From Dipteris shenzhenensis (taxonomy: Eukaryota; Polypodiophyta; Polypodiopsida; Gleicheniales): 64,000 nucleotides of DNA. The stretch lies in NCBI GenBank assembly GCA_047967505.1, contig CM106538.1; one strand, given 5' to 3'. Of this stretch, positions 45,901-57,660 are shown piece after piece; position 1 is the first letter of the stretch, and each line of letters starts with the position of its first letter. The translations under genes were made by a program, and so were the position numbers. A model generated the notes under the pieces. The model saw nothing but the letters and a program-made list of their open reading frames with translations, was not told where the DNA came from and ran no database searches.

Positions 45901-46152
45901 GTAAGTTTTGAATTCTATCAAATCCTAAAGGAATTTCACCGTTGCGCAGAAGGGAAAAGTGTCTAGGACATCACCAGGAGCCTAGAAAGCCTAAAACCCG
46001 CCACGATGCAAATTTGGGCATTTTGGTAGCCAAATTTGCGCCATGGTAGGTTTTAGTCTTTCTAGGCTCCTGGCAACGTCCTGGACACTTTTCCCTTTTG
46101 TGCGACAATGAAATTCCTTCAAGATTTGACAGAAATGAACTTTTGATACCCA
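45901..46152. mobile_element. Hairpin element (MITE-like)
   Basis: AAGGGAAAAGTGTCTAGGAC and CCAGGAGCCTAGAAAGCCTA pair with GTCCTGGACACTTTTCCCTT and TAGTCTTTCTAGGCTCCTGG on the other arm. Arms are about 100 bases with few mismatches, and a short loop of its own palindromic sequence (GCAAATTTGGG/CCAAATTTGC) lies at the centre. Confidence 0.88.
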
Positions 46153-46337
46153 GAATTGGTGAAAATGATACTGAATTGGCTAGAAATGTATTAAATTAAC
46201 ACAATTAAAATGATGGAGAAAATATATCATCAACTACTTAAACAAAATACAATGATGAGCAACAATAACTTAAAACAAATAATAAAGATATGTAGTCATG
46301 TATCCATTGAAATATATGTTTATATATACAAAAGGCC

Positions 46338-47632
46338 TCATAGGCTATCTTTCTTCTTGGCTAGTTCGAGTACATTGAGAATAGGGGTCTTTAAATCCCC
46401 TGGTGGATTCCTAGATATAAATCTAACCGTAACAATACTAACATCCTCCTCTCTGCTGCCAAAGACATAGCTGTTGCTGTCAATGCCCTGCCATGAATGT
46501 TCGATCCAAAGGCATTGATAGCAGCCAACCGGTGTACCAAAATGACTTTGTTGGCATTCCGAGTAATGTTGGAGTATTAGATAGCGCGCGACAATGCCTT
46601 GCACTTCAGCAGCTCCGAAGGACCACCTCGAGGAGAAAATTTGTTGTGAAAGACCATGATATGCTCTGCAACTTTGCCAATGTAATGGGCCAAGGAATGA
46701 TCTCGCCCAAATGTGTTGTGAACATTACCCCGTCTAGATGAGAATTCATCAAGCTTAAATGCATCCTGCAACAATTCAACAAACATTAGAAGACCGACAA
46801 AACAAATTATACCAAAAGAACATCAAAATAAAAAATATTGTTCGAACTTACCACTACAGCGTCATTGGCTTCCATCCCTTCCTCATTTGCAATGTTGATG
46901 GAACCAGGTGCTGTGCAATGTTCCATTTGGGAGGTGGACGCTTTCTCTTGACCTGTGTTGGAGGTGGAAGCTTCTGCATGAGAGGGTTGTGCATCATATA
47001 CGAACATGTCTGCATCCCTCATTGAAACCAGCATTGTCAAGAGGAAACCACCATCGTCAAGAGAAACTCTTCCATTGTCTAGTCTTCGGAACCTAAAACC
47101 TCAGGATCTTTGACACTTGTGTCAACATTGAACCCTGATAGGACTCCGAGTGCCTCATCCTCTCGTAGTCCAAAAGAAACCTCTATGTCATGGAGGAATA
47201 CATACTCTTCTCCATCGATGATGAGGGGAGACATGGACCATAATTCTAATTCCGAGTCAGCAGTCTTCGATATAGATTCTTGCTCTACTGTGGGCTCTTG
47301 AAGTAGGCTCAATGCTTGAGCTGCTTCCATCTCCTCTGTTGCATCATCAAGACTCTATTCCATGTACATGTTCGAGTCTAGTCTAGAGACGAACAGATCA
47401 GCGGTTCTATTAGAGGGGCTTCTTCCTCTAAATTTCCTTTTTGGAGAAGGAAGATGAATGTCATCTCCCATGAAAGGAATTTAGTGCCTATATTTCCTGT
47501 GATCACCGCATCTAGGATGTCTTTAACTTCAACCTTCCTAAACCCTTCCTCTATAAGGTTGTCACAAAAGCGAAGGTCAAATTTTACCTTCAATCCTACC
47601 ATTGCTAGTGGATTTGCCCTTTGAATTTTCAC
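46338..47632 (-). pseudogene. Unidentified minus-strand coding-like region
   Basis: Four minus-strand frames follow each other. 47378-47632 reads KFDLRFCDNLIEEGFRKVEV. 47079-47330 is acidic (ADSELELWSMSPLIIDGEEY). 46807-47040 is Ser/Ala/Thr-rich. 46577-46786 reads FVELLQDAFKLDEFSSRRGN and HYIGKVAEHIMVFHNKFSPR. The last segment (46338-46604) continues to VILVHRLAAINAFG in another frame. Length and composition look protein-coding but I cannot assign a family. It faces away from the H3-like gene and could be another transposon remnant. Confidence 0.3.
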
Positions 47633-49600
47633 AAAGCATGATACTAAACTTGGATCCCTTCCTTGCCTTTGTGGATTATGTTGGGTGTTGCTTCATCTTC
47701 TTAGATGTTCAAATTTGGTTCTTCTAGTGCTCCTTCCTTTCTACTACCCTCAACATTATATTCGAATTTCAACTCCTTAGAATACATATTCTACTTCAAC
47801 TCACACTTCCTTGTTCAATCAACAACAAGCTTTTAAAAGTTGGGTCATTCACTTTTGCCGACAACTTCTCTCTTCTCTACTCATAACTTTGCCGACAACA
47901 AGCTCACATCTTCATATGCACCTAAGTTTCATTGCACACTAATTTGAACTACTTGCTCTTTGAGCTTGTGTGGTTTTCATCATTAGTTCACTTGTACCAA
48001 GGTATTTGCTTTGTATAATACTTGACCCACAAGCAATATAGCATCAATGCCAAGTTTTGATCTTCTCAAGGTACAATGTGTAGTGGAAGAGTAATGACTT
48101 CTTCTAGGTGGAGATAAGTGGAGAGTTACTTGGGCCATGTTGACTTTACAATTATATTTGATCAATCAACCATATACTTACTAGTCACCTTCTCGAGACC
48201 ATAGGCAATAGCAGTGAAAAAGGCTTGTTAACGATTATCATCACATTCAAGCCTACGATGCTAGCTTGCCTTTGAGAATTGTTGAAGCTATATCTACATT
48301 GTTAGATGTAGACCTTTGATTGAATTTCAACAATAACATCTCCACTGTTGTGCAAAGCTTGCAATTCTTCAATGTGTCATGCATTCAAAACACCTAAATA
48401 CGAACAAAAAGTCATTCACTTCACAAATCAATGTAACAAACTATGTTGAAAGAAACCAAACAATGAGGCAAAGAACCAAGCGATGGAGTTTTGAAATCAA
48501 GAGAGAACCATCACATTTGAACTTACATCCCCCCATTAAATGATCCATAAATCTTCTTTTTTACACATGGCAACTCCTCTCTCGATACTACCACATGATT
48601 TAAAGGTTTCTGGGAGGACATAGATAGTATAGATGATGACATCCAATCTAACAAATACAAGCAAACAAGTAACATTTATGTTCAAATATTATGTTTCATA
48701 GAGTGCTTGGTCAAAGACAAGCCATATATTTGTCACGATTCATTCCTCAATAATGAACCTATCAATGCAATTTTCCCAACCCCTACATTGTAATAATTGC
48801 ATTTTTAAAGTATTGCTACTTAATGATTTGCTATTTCATTCAATTGAGATGTAGAGTTTTGGAGAATTGTAGTTGTAATGGTTATAGGGGAAGGGCTTAA
48901 GGAGCCCTGTCTCGAGAGGGAAGTGTCGAGAAGGCAAGCAAGCAACCCTTTCTAATAACTTCCCAACCAAAAAGGGTGACCCTGACTCTTTTTCAACCGA
49001 CAAGGGCCATCAAGAGGTAGTTTTCCCCCCAATAATAGGTCATTTAGAACAACGTCATGATTCAAACAAGGCAATGCAATCTAGTGGCGTGCACATGTCA
49101 AACCCTACCATGTGTTCAATGGAAATTGTCACATCATTTTCAATGTTGTGGAATGCTTACATGTCCTTTTTTGTGCAATTTCCATTAGTTTTGAGTACTC
49201 TAAACTAACTTAGAAAGGCCTTTGATCAAACATTGAAGATTTCTCTTCCATTGGTCAAGGCCCTTGACAATTAGCTTCACACACTTTGGTTTGATTTGTG
49301 TCTTTGGTATGATCCAATTAATGCAAGTATAAACATAATTTTTCCCACACGTCAAATTTTTTTTTCAAACCTTCAATTAGAGCTTTGTTTGAAGTTAACA
49401 ATAGGCCTCTTATTTTACCATGGCTATGATTGCAATTTTATTCACCTATAACCCTAGACAAGTCACATACTACCTACCATGAGGTAGATCTCAGTGAAGA
49501 CGATTCCCAAGAAAAGAAAAATCATCAATTTTTAATTTTTAAAGTCTTGGATTATTTATTATCCCCTTACTATTCTCTTCTCTAAAAACCCTCCATAATA
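47633..49600. other. Intergenic region without recognisable genes
   Basis: I see scattered short frames but no motif, array or RNA gene. Confidence 0.45.
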
Positions 49601-49602
49601 GC

Positions 49603-49763
49603 CAATGGAGTCCTAGCCTAGTGGTTAAGGTGGGTGTGTGTGTGTGAGTGCATGAGTCATATCTCCACCCTCTTTTCAAAGCTACAAACCCAATTGATCT
49701 CTAAATTTATCATCTCTCCACCCTCTTTTCCAGCTGCAAACCCAATTCATCTCCTTCATAGGT
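49603..49763 (+). repeat. SINE-like tRNA-derived head with internal duplication
   Basis: TAGCCTAGTGG (49616-49626) is a perfect match to the RNA polymerase III A-box consensus TRGYNNARNGG, followed by TTAAGGTGGG as in tRNA-derived SINE heads. A B-box cannot be clearly placed; GAGTCATATCTCC at about 49653 is a degenerate candidate. The downstream 49660-49760 contains two copies of CTCCACCCTCTTTTC..GCT(A/G)CAAACCCAATT. A (GT)n run separates the two parts. Confidence 0.45.
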
Positions 49764-50940
49764 ATTTTAGATTCTAGGCACAAGCCTTATAAATGATATT
49801 GTCATTCACCTTGTTTTTTTAAACGAACCAATATCATTGATAGCTTGAAATCATCATGTAGCTATATGGGCATATATAGAATTGAGTTTGTTTAATGGGT
49901 TAAGCTAGTGACGTAGGAGTCTTTCTTAAGGATGAAAAGGCAAGGAAGAACGTGGATGGCAACGAAGGGACAATGATGGGAGTGGACCCCGTATCGAAAG
50001 TGAAATACAGAGAAAGCCGTTGGAAACAGCATATAGCAGCCAACTGCCAAACTAGCAACGCCGACAAATTAGAGACAAACGGTGCAACCTGATCCTGAGT
50101 TTTCCATCGCTCAGTGAGGGGAAAATGCAGAAACGATCTATTTTCCAAAATCGAAGCATGCATTTGTTCTGCTCTCCTTTGCAGCTTTTCTCCAACGCTG
50201 CAGAAAATATGGCCTTTTCAAATCGCTTCCGCAGGGGAAGCGTTTTGAAAATTTTGCGCGTGACTCTGCTTTTTCCCGGTTGCCGCTCGAAAAAGACTCA
50301 CCGTTTCCTCGAAGCCACCAATGGCTTGCACCGCGATCTCAAATTAGGAACCAATGGCTGGCACCGCGATCCCAAATCGTCACGTACAGCATTGAGCCAA
50401 CTTTAATTCAAAAATCAAGCGTTCTTTCCCCACGCGTTTCATCATTTACAACTCACAAGCCCCTCCCGAGCATGATAGCAACGCAATATCCATCCGCAAC
50501 ACTCACGGAATAATCTCATCCCGGCTGATAATACTAGGCTGCCTCAACGTCATACATTCATCGATCTCGTATTTCACGCAAACGACGAAACCTAAAAAGC
50601 CAAATTTGAAGTTCCCTTGCAAAATTAGGTTTAGAAGTGTGCGATCCAAATGAATAGTCTATTGCTTTTGGCCAATTATCGAGTCATACAACACCACCCA
50701 CTCGAATTTTAGCCGTAGAACGATGTCCACCGAAAATTCGAAGCCGCGTTTCTGTAGAAACAAGACTTTTGTACATTCAACAAAATGCTACAGACAGCCC
50801 AAAAAAATGGATCTATCAGGGCCAACCGCAATATATACAGCCTTGATGCTGTGTGCAAGGCAAACAATCGGAAGTTTCTGTCTGGGGAAGCACCCCATTC
50901 TCCAAACACTACCCTAAATCCTTACCCTAGCACCGCAGAC
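49764..50940. other. Downstream flank of histone H1
   Basis: Sequence becomes less AT-rich from about 49950. A short tandem duplication, ACCAATGGCT(T)GGCACCGCGATC, lies at 50317-50376 with two CCAAT motifs. The minus-strand H1 3' untranslated region should lie just below 50940. No other gene could be supported. Confidence 0.4.
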
Positions 50941-52076
50941 CTAAGCCTTCCTGGCCTTCTTGGCAGCAGGTTTTGATGTTTTCGCCTTGGAAGATTTCGC
51001 AGCAGGCTTCGGCTTCGGAGACTTGGCCTTAGGAGATTTAGCTTTCGGGGTCTTCGCAGGAGACTTTGGCACAGGCTTAGGGGTAGGCTTGGGAGACTTC
51101 GGGGGAGCTACTTTCTTCGGCGTGGGAGCTTTCTTGGGAGTAGCGACCTTCTTAGGAGAAACCGGGGGAGCAGGTTTCACAGGCTTCGGGGACTTCGGGG
51201 CCTTCACTTTCTTCGGAGACTTAGCTGGCTTGGGAGGCTTCGGGGCCTTGACAGCCTTAGGAGCCTTGGGAGCTTTCGGAGCAGTCGGTGCCTTTGCCGG
51301 TTTTGGCTTGGGAGACTTCGGGGCCTTGATCGCTTTCGGGGCTTTGGGAGCCTTGGGAGCGCTCTTCTTCAATTCCTCCGACAACTTGAACGAGGCCTTC
51401 ACCTTCACCAGCTTGCCCTGCTTCACGAGATTCTTGAGTTGCACAGACAACACCTTCTTGAAGTTCGCAGGTAAAACGCCCTTGTACTTGGCTTCGATAT
51501 ACTTCGCAATAGCATACTGACTGGATCCATTGCGTTCCTTGAGAGCCACTATTGCTTCCACAGTCATCTGCACAGGAAATCCAAGGACCGATGCACCTAC
51601 GAGGTTTCAAACGTCAAGCAGAAGCAGTAGTAAATCCGCAACAGAGCGCAAATCCGAACAGATACAGATAATTGTACACACAGCCACGAAGCAATGACGA
51701 GAGTGAGACCAAAATAGCCGATACGAAGCTACATTGAACCGATAAATCGCGCAAGCGTAAAACGACCAGGAGACGAAACCCTCGCAAGAGGGAAAGGAAC
51801 AAAACGACGCCAAAAGGGAGCTCAATTCGAGCACCAGGGGCGGAAACGAGCGCGAGACAAGGAAGAAAAAGGACGAAAACGAGAAGCAGGGGCGAGGGAG
51901 CAAAAGGAAGGAGAGCGAACCTGGAGGTAGGAGGGGTGAGCGGGCTCGGGCTTGGGGCCTTTGGAGGGGGGTTTCTTGGCGGAGGAAGCAGGCTTGGTCT
52001 TCTTGGGGGTGGAGGACTTAGTTTTCTTCGATTTCTTGAAATCGGAGGGAGCGGCAGCGACCTCGGCAGCGGCCAT
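50941..52076 (-). CDS. Histone H1 (linker histone), two exons
   Basis: Linker histone that binds nucleosome entry/exit DNA and compacts chromatin in the nucleus. Exon 1 is 52076-51921 (52 codons), the intron 51920-51568 (GT-AG, 353 bp, phase 0), exon 2 51567-50941 (208 codons plus stop), 260 residues in total. The ATG at 52076 sits in GCCATGGCC. Residues 1-45 are a Lys/Ser/Pro-rich N-tail. HPSYLQ (47-52) continues in exon 2 as MTVEAIVALKERNGSSQYAI, then VLPANFKKVLSVQLKNLVKQ and GKLVKVKASFKLS, the whole winged-helix globular domain (about 46-115). Residues 116-260 form a long tail of KAPKAPK and SPKK-type repeats ending KKARKA. Length and exon layout are normal for plant H1. Repeat-rich tail slippage explains the imperfect KAPK units. 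No stop or frameshift was seen. Confidence 0.95.
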
Positions 52077-52320
52077 GGCGATGGCGAGGGAGCAAATTCA
52101 GCAGAGGTTGGGGAGGAGAAGATGAAGAAGAAGATCAAAGAAAGCAGAAGATGGCTATGGAGATCTGGCTATGGCGGACGGAAAGCTTGCAGAAGAAAAT
52201 TTTGGGTTCAAAAAAAATAGTGATGAGGAAGAAGATGATCAAGGTCTATTTTTAAACTCTCCCTTTTGTTTCATACAAGACTTGTTGTCTGAATCCGAGC
52301 TTCCTATTGGTCCTCCCCCA
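52077..52320 (-). promoter_or_regulatory. 5' leader and probable promoter of histone H1
   Basis: The minus strand has TTTAAAAATAG (52246-52256) about 170 bases before the ATG, a TATA-like candidate. A purine-rich leader lies between. No octamer or hexamer histone motif was identified. Confidence 0.3.
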
Positions 52321-52324
52321 CCTC

Positions 52325-52900
52325 CTTGGATCGATCCTCCCCCCCCCTTTTGATTTCTCACCGTCCGATCTCCCCCCATCCACGGCTCCCATCTCATCCC
52401 CTCCCCCCCCAACACCACACCTCCTTCCTCCTCACTTTCCCTACACCTCCTGGCTTCATCTGCCTCCTGCTGGCTCATGCTGCCTGTGTCTCTCTCTGCC
52501 TCTGCCTCTTCCTCTGCCTCTACCTCTGCCTCACACTTTCCTCCATCTCTTCTCGCTTTGCCTCTCTCTGTGTGTGTGTCTCTGTGTGTGTCTCTGCGTG
52601 TGTGTGTGTGTTTCTCTCCCTCGTGCCCCCCTCTGCCTCTCCGTGCCTACTTGCCTGCTAGCTTGCCTGCCTGCCTCACTCCCTCACCTCCTCTCGAGTG
52701 TCTATCCCCCTTCCTCTCCTATCTTGCTCCACAATTCCACCTCCCTACCCTGCTCCTCCCCATCTCCCTTCCCCTCATTCCCTCCTCCGTGCCTCCGTCG
52801 CTTCTTCCCTCACATTTCCTTGTACCTGACTCCCTTGGTATACTTCTCAAACTACCTTTGCTCTTTCTTCAACTTGCCTCTTTCGTGACTCCCTTTTCCA
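52325..52900. repeat. Low-complexity pyrimidine/GT-rich tract
   Basis: It starts with C-rich runs. Tandem CTCTGCCTCTTC-type repeats are at 52480-52540, (TG)n(TC)n runs at 52565-52615, then GCCTGC repeats near 52660 and further C/T-rich sequence. No coding sequence was recognised. Confidence 0.85.
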
Positions 52901-53999
52901 GTTCTGCACTTCTAGCACCAAATGGCTCATTTTTGCCCCATCCTCCTGATCCATGCATAGTGGAGCTTATAAGCACTCATGTGATTTCACACACTTTCCT
53001 CGCTATAATGTAAACCTTTCCTTCTCATGCTCAATTATGGAAGCCTTAAAACACTTTCTGGAAACTATAATGCATAATTTTACCACCTGAATTCATTATT
53101 AGGAAGTACTTGCCAAGTTCATATGAGTTCTAACTAACACAAATGACAAGCACACAAAAAATATGTCAACCTCATATTGCAAAGCATTTGTATTTACAAC
53201 AGCATCTTCTTGTAACCCTATAGCAATATCTTTCCCATACTTTGGATGGAATTTGTTGACAAAAACTATGTGCTCAGAATTGTATATCCAATCACATATG
53301 CACACAACTAACACAAACCACAAGCATGCAAAAATAGTGCAAGCCTCATGTGCACAGCATTCTTATTTTATAACATGAGCTTCCTCAAAACTTGTATCCC
53401 ATAGATAGGAGGGAATTTGTTAACACAAATCATATGCTCAGATCTATATGTTCACACACACATGCATGCCCACAACATACCAAGGGGAAAGAGAAAGCAC
53501 GCTGCTCAAAAATATGCATTTACTTGCTTATGCAGATGCTTTAACACTTATTTAATTTGGGCAACCTTAATGGGCCTCAGAATGCATATAGAAGCTTTAC
53601 ATGGTTTAGTAGAAGGGCACATTGCATGTGCATGCACATGTATTTGTGCTCCGATCCCCCATATAAGTGGGTCACTCATGTTCCAAAAGGCATTCCTTGC
53701 TCCTTGTTTTGCAAAATATTTACCTCGTAGGGGACGAGACCATCCCTTGATCATACATAAGGGATTAAGGGTTCTCTACAACATTTGAGGTTGGCACTAG
53801 CATTAGTTCTCAAGTTATTTCCTAACTACAAAACTACTAGCCAATTCAACCCGATCTAATCTACCTGTATAGTGCAACTAGAAAGTCGATGCACATTTTT
53901 TATTGCAACTCTATTTGAGAGCCTTGATCCTTCACCCATCAACATGATGTCTTGGTCATTAGATGCAAGCGATCCCTCTTAGGCAACAAGGATGAACTA
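52901..53999. other. Spacer with a degenerate tandem repeat of about 185 bases
   Basis: 53120-53305 and about 53306-53480 resemble each other: ACAAGCA(C/T)...AAAATA...GCAA(A/G)CCTCAT, GGAATTTGTT(G/A)ACA and TATGCTCAGA are shared. A partial third copy may begin near 53490. No gene was seen. Confidence 0.5.
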
Positions 54000-54960
54000 T
54001 AAATGTGGTAGATAGCAAGGTATCAAAACATGCATGCCTCAATAGGAGGGGAGATGGCATAGCCCCATAGAGGTGCCATCGATGGGTCGGCAATCCTCAA
54101 AGTAGTAATGTTGGAGGATTTGCTAGAGAGTGTGGAGTGCACAAGTGTGGTCACATTTCTCAATCCACACCAAGGGCATTGTATTGACCTAGGCATTAAA
54201 ATGTTTGTCTACGTCCATGAGGCACCGGAGCATCCAACTGTTCCAGGCTTGGCCCAAAAGCTTGGCCAACTACTTGCCCATAGATGAGCAGATAGTCTTG
54301 CAAACCTGCTATACCTTGGCTAGATCAAGGGTGATCCCATCTTTGAGAATAGTGTGATCGAGTAGCATTCTGCTATATAGATAGGAAAAGCACACGTAGC
54401 AAGATTGAGCAGTAGTTGGACCGCACAGCATTTGTTGAGACACAACTCAAAGTGATAGAAGTGCTTTGATGATCATTGAAAACACCGAAATCACCCAAGA
54501 AAATGCACAAGAATCATATCAAGTACTCATTGAAGATCTCCTCCAAAGGCTGCTAGAATGCCATCAATGCATTCCTGAGGCCGGAATGTCATGACATTAG
54601 ATGCAATGAACCCCCTTTTGGTGATAAATATTATGTTCTCTTGATCTTCCTAAGCCATGCAAACGTTGTTGTAGCCACTAAACCCATCTAACAAATAGTA
54701 CATCTTGTGGGATCAGTCGAATCCAACATGGAATCCAAGAAGGATTATGGTGAAGGGATCAGCCACCGTTGTAGCCTTGAGCCTACAATAGTCCATGAAG
54801 ACTCCTAACTTGTTGTTTCTCTTAATTACGATGTGTAGTCTCTGGCAGTGACTCACGCGTCGTAGGGATCTTGCAAGAATGCCGATGGAGTACTCCTCCA
54901 AGCTACTTTGAATTGAGAGCACCACTTGTGTCACTCTAGCGACTGTCTGGCTTGTTGCAA
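54000..54960 (-). pseudogene. Very decayed Ty3/gypsy RT fragment
   Basis: The minus strand reads SHCQRLHIVIKRNNKLGVFMD and YCRLKATTVADPF (54713-54880), matching the VRKKDGS.R.C.DYR.LN..T block. In the next frame KMYYLLDGFSGYNNVCMA (about 54690-54630) carries the first catalytic Asp. IIFITKRGFIASNVMTFRPQ follows. No YxDD box could be placed. The remainder to 54000 has stops throughout and is unassigned. Confidence 0.7.
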
Positions 54961-55190
54961 TCATGAATCCATAAGGAGAAGGAGGAGAGGAGCGGGGAGT
55001 GAAGAAGGGAGAGGAGGAGGAGAAGAAGAAGAAGGGAAGAGGAGAAGAGAACATGGCATTCACGAAAGGCACTATGAGGGAACAAGAGAACTCTCCAAAG
55101 AGGAGGAGGAGGAGAACTTGTATTTTAATGTGTGCAACTAACAAGTGAATACCAAAGTCAACCGTTTGGCCTTTTATACATGCCACCTTT
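54961..55190 (-). repeat. Purine-rich low-complexity tract
   Basis: (GAA/GGA)n sequence at 54975-55115, interrupting or preceding the RT remnant. On the minus strand it reads as poly-Phe/Ser. Confidence 0.8.
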
Positions 55191-56500
55191 TGAAGGGAGG
55201 GCCAACCCTAATATATTTATACCACTCTCTTTCCTTATTCTTTATAGCCATCTTGGGCTCATTTGGCTCCAAGGCACACTCCTAGCTCTATCAACTAATG
55301 TAGTTAACATGCCCCCCTTTTTGTTCTCAATCCAGTCCCCTGGATCGTGCAAAGGTCATGGTTGTTGGAGTGATGTCGATGAAGATCATTCCTAATGTGC
55401 ACTCATGTGAACTTTTTCCATTTGTAGTGCTTCATAGGTCTTCACTAGATCCTCTACTATGGAATTGTTGCTGGGAAGATGGGATATTAGATCTAGTAGC
55501 ATTGGATCCATTGTAATTAGCATGACATAGCATGAGTGATGCAATGGTGGAGGGATTAGGCCTTAGTACTTGCACCCTTTCAAAGGAAGAAAAAGAAAAA
55601 GAAGAATCTAAGGTGTAAGTTAGCAAGAAGAAGGTGTTAGTAGGGGTTGATGTAAGGTCCTAGTAGTGTTAGTGTTAGCAGAGTAAGTAAAGTGCATTCC
55701 CATGCTCCTCCTTAAGTCCCATATTTGATTTGAGTGGGACTTGTATTGGATTCTCATCATACTATGTCTTTGACTTGCCATGTTTGTAAGTCCGAAGTTT
55801 TGCATGACATTTGTTCTTGCTTCTCTGCTTTGAAGTTCTTTCAAAATCCATTTTATGGATTATATCTCATTAAGGGCTTTGCTTGGAAGTATTTGAGCCC
55901 AATAAGATTGTGGTAGCATCTGGAGCTTTATTTGTCTGAGTCATCAAATCAAGAGGAGTCTAATAATACACCATACAAACTCCTAAAATGAGGACTATGG
56001 CTAAAGAGGTGTATGGCATTTTGGGTTGTAGGAAAGTCCTCTAAATTAAATCCGATATTACATTGGGAGGCTCAAATCCTTAAGTGTGTACTAGAAGAAG
56101 AATAAGAAGAAATAAAAAGAGGAGGGAGAGTTGGAGTTAGCTGATGAAGGGTGGGGTTAGTAAATGAAAGTGAAAACAAATCTTTGAGGATCACAAGAAA
56201 CTCATCCAAACCCCTTTTGTATGTCATTAGATTCACCCTACAATCAAACTCATCCTGTAGAGTTGTTGGTGTAGGGGATCACTTGTTGTTTCATATGTGG
56301 AGGAGTGCCTTGGGATACTGGGGGTTGATGTGTCTTTGACTGGCCTTAGACCTTTGTTGGTGAGGAGCTTCTACCATGGTAGCAACGTGTTGTGAAGGGA
56401 TCCAGTATCTTTTGTCACAGTAAGTTCTTGTGGGTCGATTGCGATGGAGTTAGATTGAATGTCATACTGAATGAGTGGTTTTGTATTTCCTCGTGGCCAA
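55191..56500. other. Spacer without recognisable genes
   Basis: Short frames only. This may be diverged internal sequence of the gypsy elements on either side. Confidence 0.4.
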
Positions 56501-56518
56501 ACCTTTCAAGGCCTTGAG

Positions 56519-56930
56519 CTATTGTTGCCTTGCCCTTTGATTTTCTTTTCTGTTTATATGAACAAACTCGCAAAAATCAAATTGACTACATAGTGCCATA
56601 GCCTTTTGATTAAGCTCCTTCAAATGAGGACTTCTTGTCTTGTAATTCCCTTGCATTTGCTTTATAATAAGCTGAGAATCTCCTCTTACTTCCAATTCTT
56701 TAACTTGACTTTGAACACAACCCTCCAAACCAAGAATCAAAGCATTATACTCAGCTGCATTGTTAGTTGTGATACCTAGAAGCTCTTGTCCTCTTGCCCA
56801 CACCTCTTGACCTTAGAATTCATCAAGACTATCCCCCTGGCTCCTTGTTGGTGTGAAGAACTAAAAGCCCCATCAAAATACAAGACAAAAGCTATTAGTG
56901 GTGTCTCCCTTTCATCATTATGCCCCAACA
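56519..56930 (-). pseudogene. Extra (archaeal-type) RNase H of a Tat-like gypsy element
   Basis: The minus strand carries LYFDGAFSSSHQQGARGIVL (first Asp), then, in an overlapping frame, TNNAAEYNALILGLEGCVQS (catalytic Glu), LEVRGDSQLIIKQMQGNYKT (second Asp) and FVHINRKENQRA. The order is that of the plant RVT_3-type RNase H found after or near the polymerase in Tat/Ogre-lineage gypsy elements. The last motif ends NQRARQQ, where an Asp is expected, so it may be inactive. The two halves are in different frames. Confidence 0.8.
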
Positions 56931-57192
56931 AGACTACTTTTGTTTGAGCCAAATGGATCCACATTGCCATCGTAAGATCCTTGAGCTTGCGTAGCCCTTC
57001 CTAATCCCATATTTCTAGTGCGTTTGTCAATTACATCCTCTAGCCTATTCAACTTCCATTGTCTCACCATACTAAAGTGATGTATGTCCTCTAGAGCAAA
57101 TGTGAGTAAGACTGTAGTGTCTTGGAGATCTTTTGTTTTTGTTGAGTCCAGGTGCTTTTGAGAAAGTTGCCAGTGAAAATAATTTGTCATTC
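56931..57192 (-). pseudogene. Uncharacterised upstream part of the RNase H remnant
   Basis: A 92-residue minus-strand frame (VLLTFALEDIHHFSMVRQWK). No motif was recognised. Confidence 0.3.
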
Positions 57193-57660
57193 TCATTGGA
57201 AGGTTCTTGTGTGACTTCCACTGTGTCTGGCAGTGGTTGGTGTGACATGTTTAGCTGTCACAAAGCTTGATGTTGAACTTTGTACTAAGGAAGGTTCTTG
57301 TGTAGCTCCCAAAGTAGACTCCATTATTTTCATGGCAGGTTCTTGTGTTATTGTCTCCTTTTTGGAGACAGGTTCTTGTGTAACTGCCATTTGCCTTGAA
57401 GATGAAGTAATGAATTCAAAGTAATTTTGGTAGACTGGTGGTCGAGTAGGTTCTTGCGTTATTGTCTCTCTTTTTGGAACAGTGTCTTGTGTAACTGCCC
57501 GAAGGTAGAGGATGTTCTTCGTGTGTGATCCTCCTTTATTGGTGCTTTTCCCTTGTCCTTGCAAGCAGGTTCCTGTGGTTCTACCTTTTTCAAGATAGGT
57601 TCTTGTGGTTCTACTCTCCAATCTTTGTCTTGATTTTTCATAATCAATAGGCCTAAAGTT
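57193..57660 (-). repeat. Coding-like minisatellite encoding TQEP/PQEP units
   Basis: AGGTTCTTGTG(T/G) recurs about ten times at irregular spacing. On the minus strand it encodes (T/P)QEP in the frame 57193-57621 and an overlapping frame to 57692 (VEPQEPILKKVEPQEPACKD). Around it, SKKETITQEPAM and PKRETITQEPTR show a larger unit of about 100 bases. Confidence 0.8.

Noticed and set aside
49610-49690. tRNA gene
   Set aside because: Only the D-arm/A-box side is tRNA-like; no anticodon stem or acceptor pairing could be formed.
50960-51520. Plus-strand Gly/Phe-rich open frame of 186 residues
   Set aside because: It is the exact antisense of the H1 Lys/Pro/Ala-rich tail; the length comes from the absence of stop complements in KAPK repeats.
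51614-52138. Minus-strand Ser/Pro-rich frame of 174 residues
   Set aside because: It overlaps H1 exon 1 and intron in another frame and has no recognisable motif.
52307-53013. Overlapping plus-strand Pro/Ser/Leu/Cys-rich frames
   Set aside because: They arise from C/T-rich and GT-rich simple repeats; three frames are open at once.
54926-55141. Plus-strand Glu/Arg-rich frame
   Set aside because: It is a translation of the GGA/GAA low-complexity tract.
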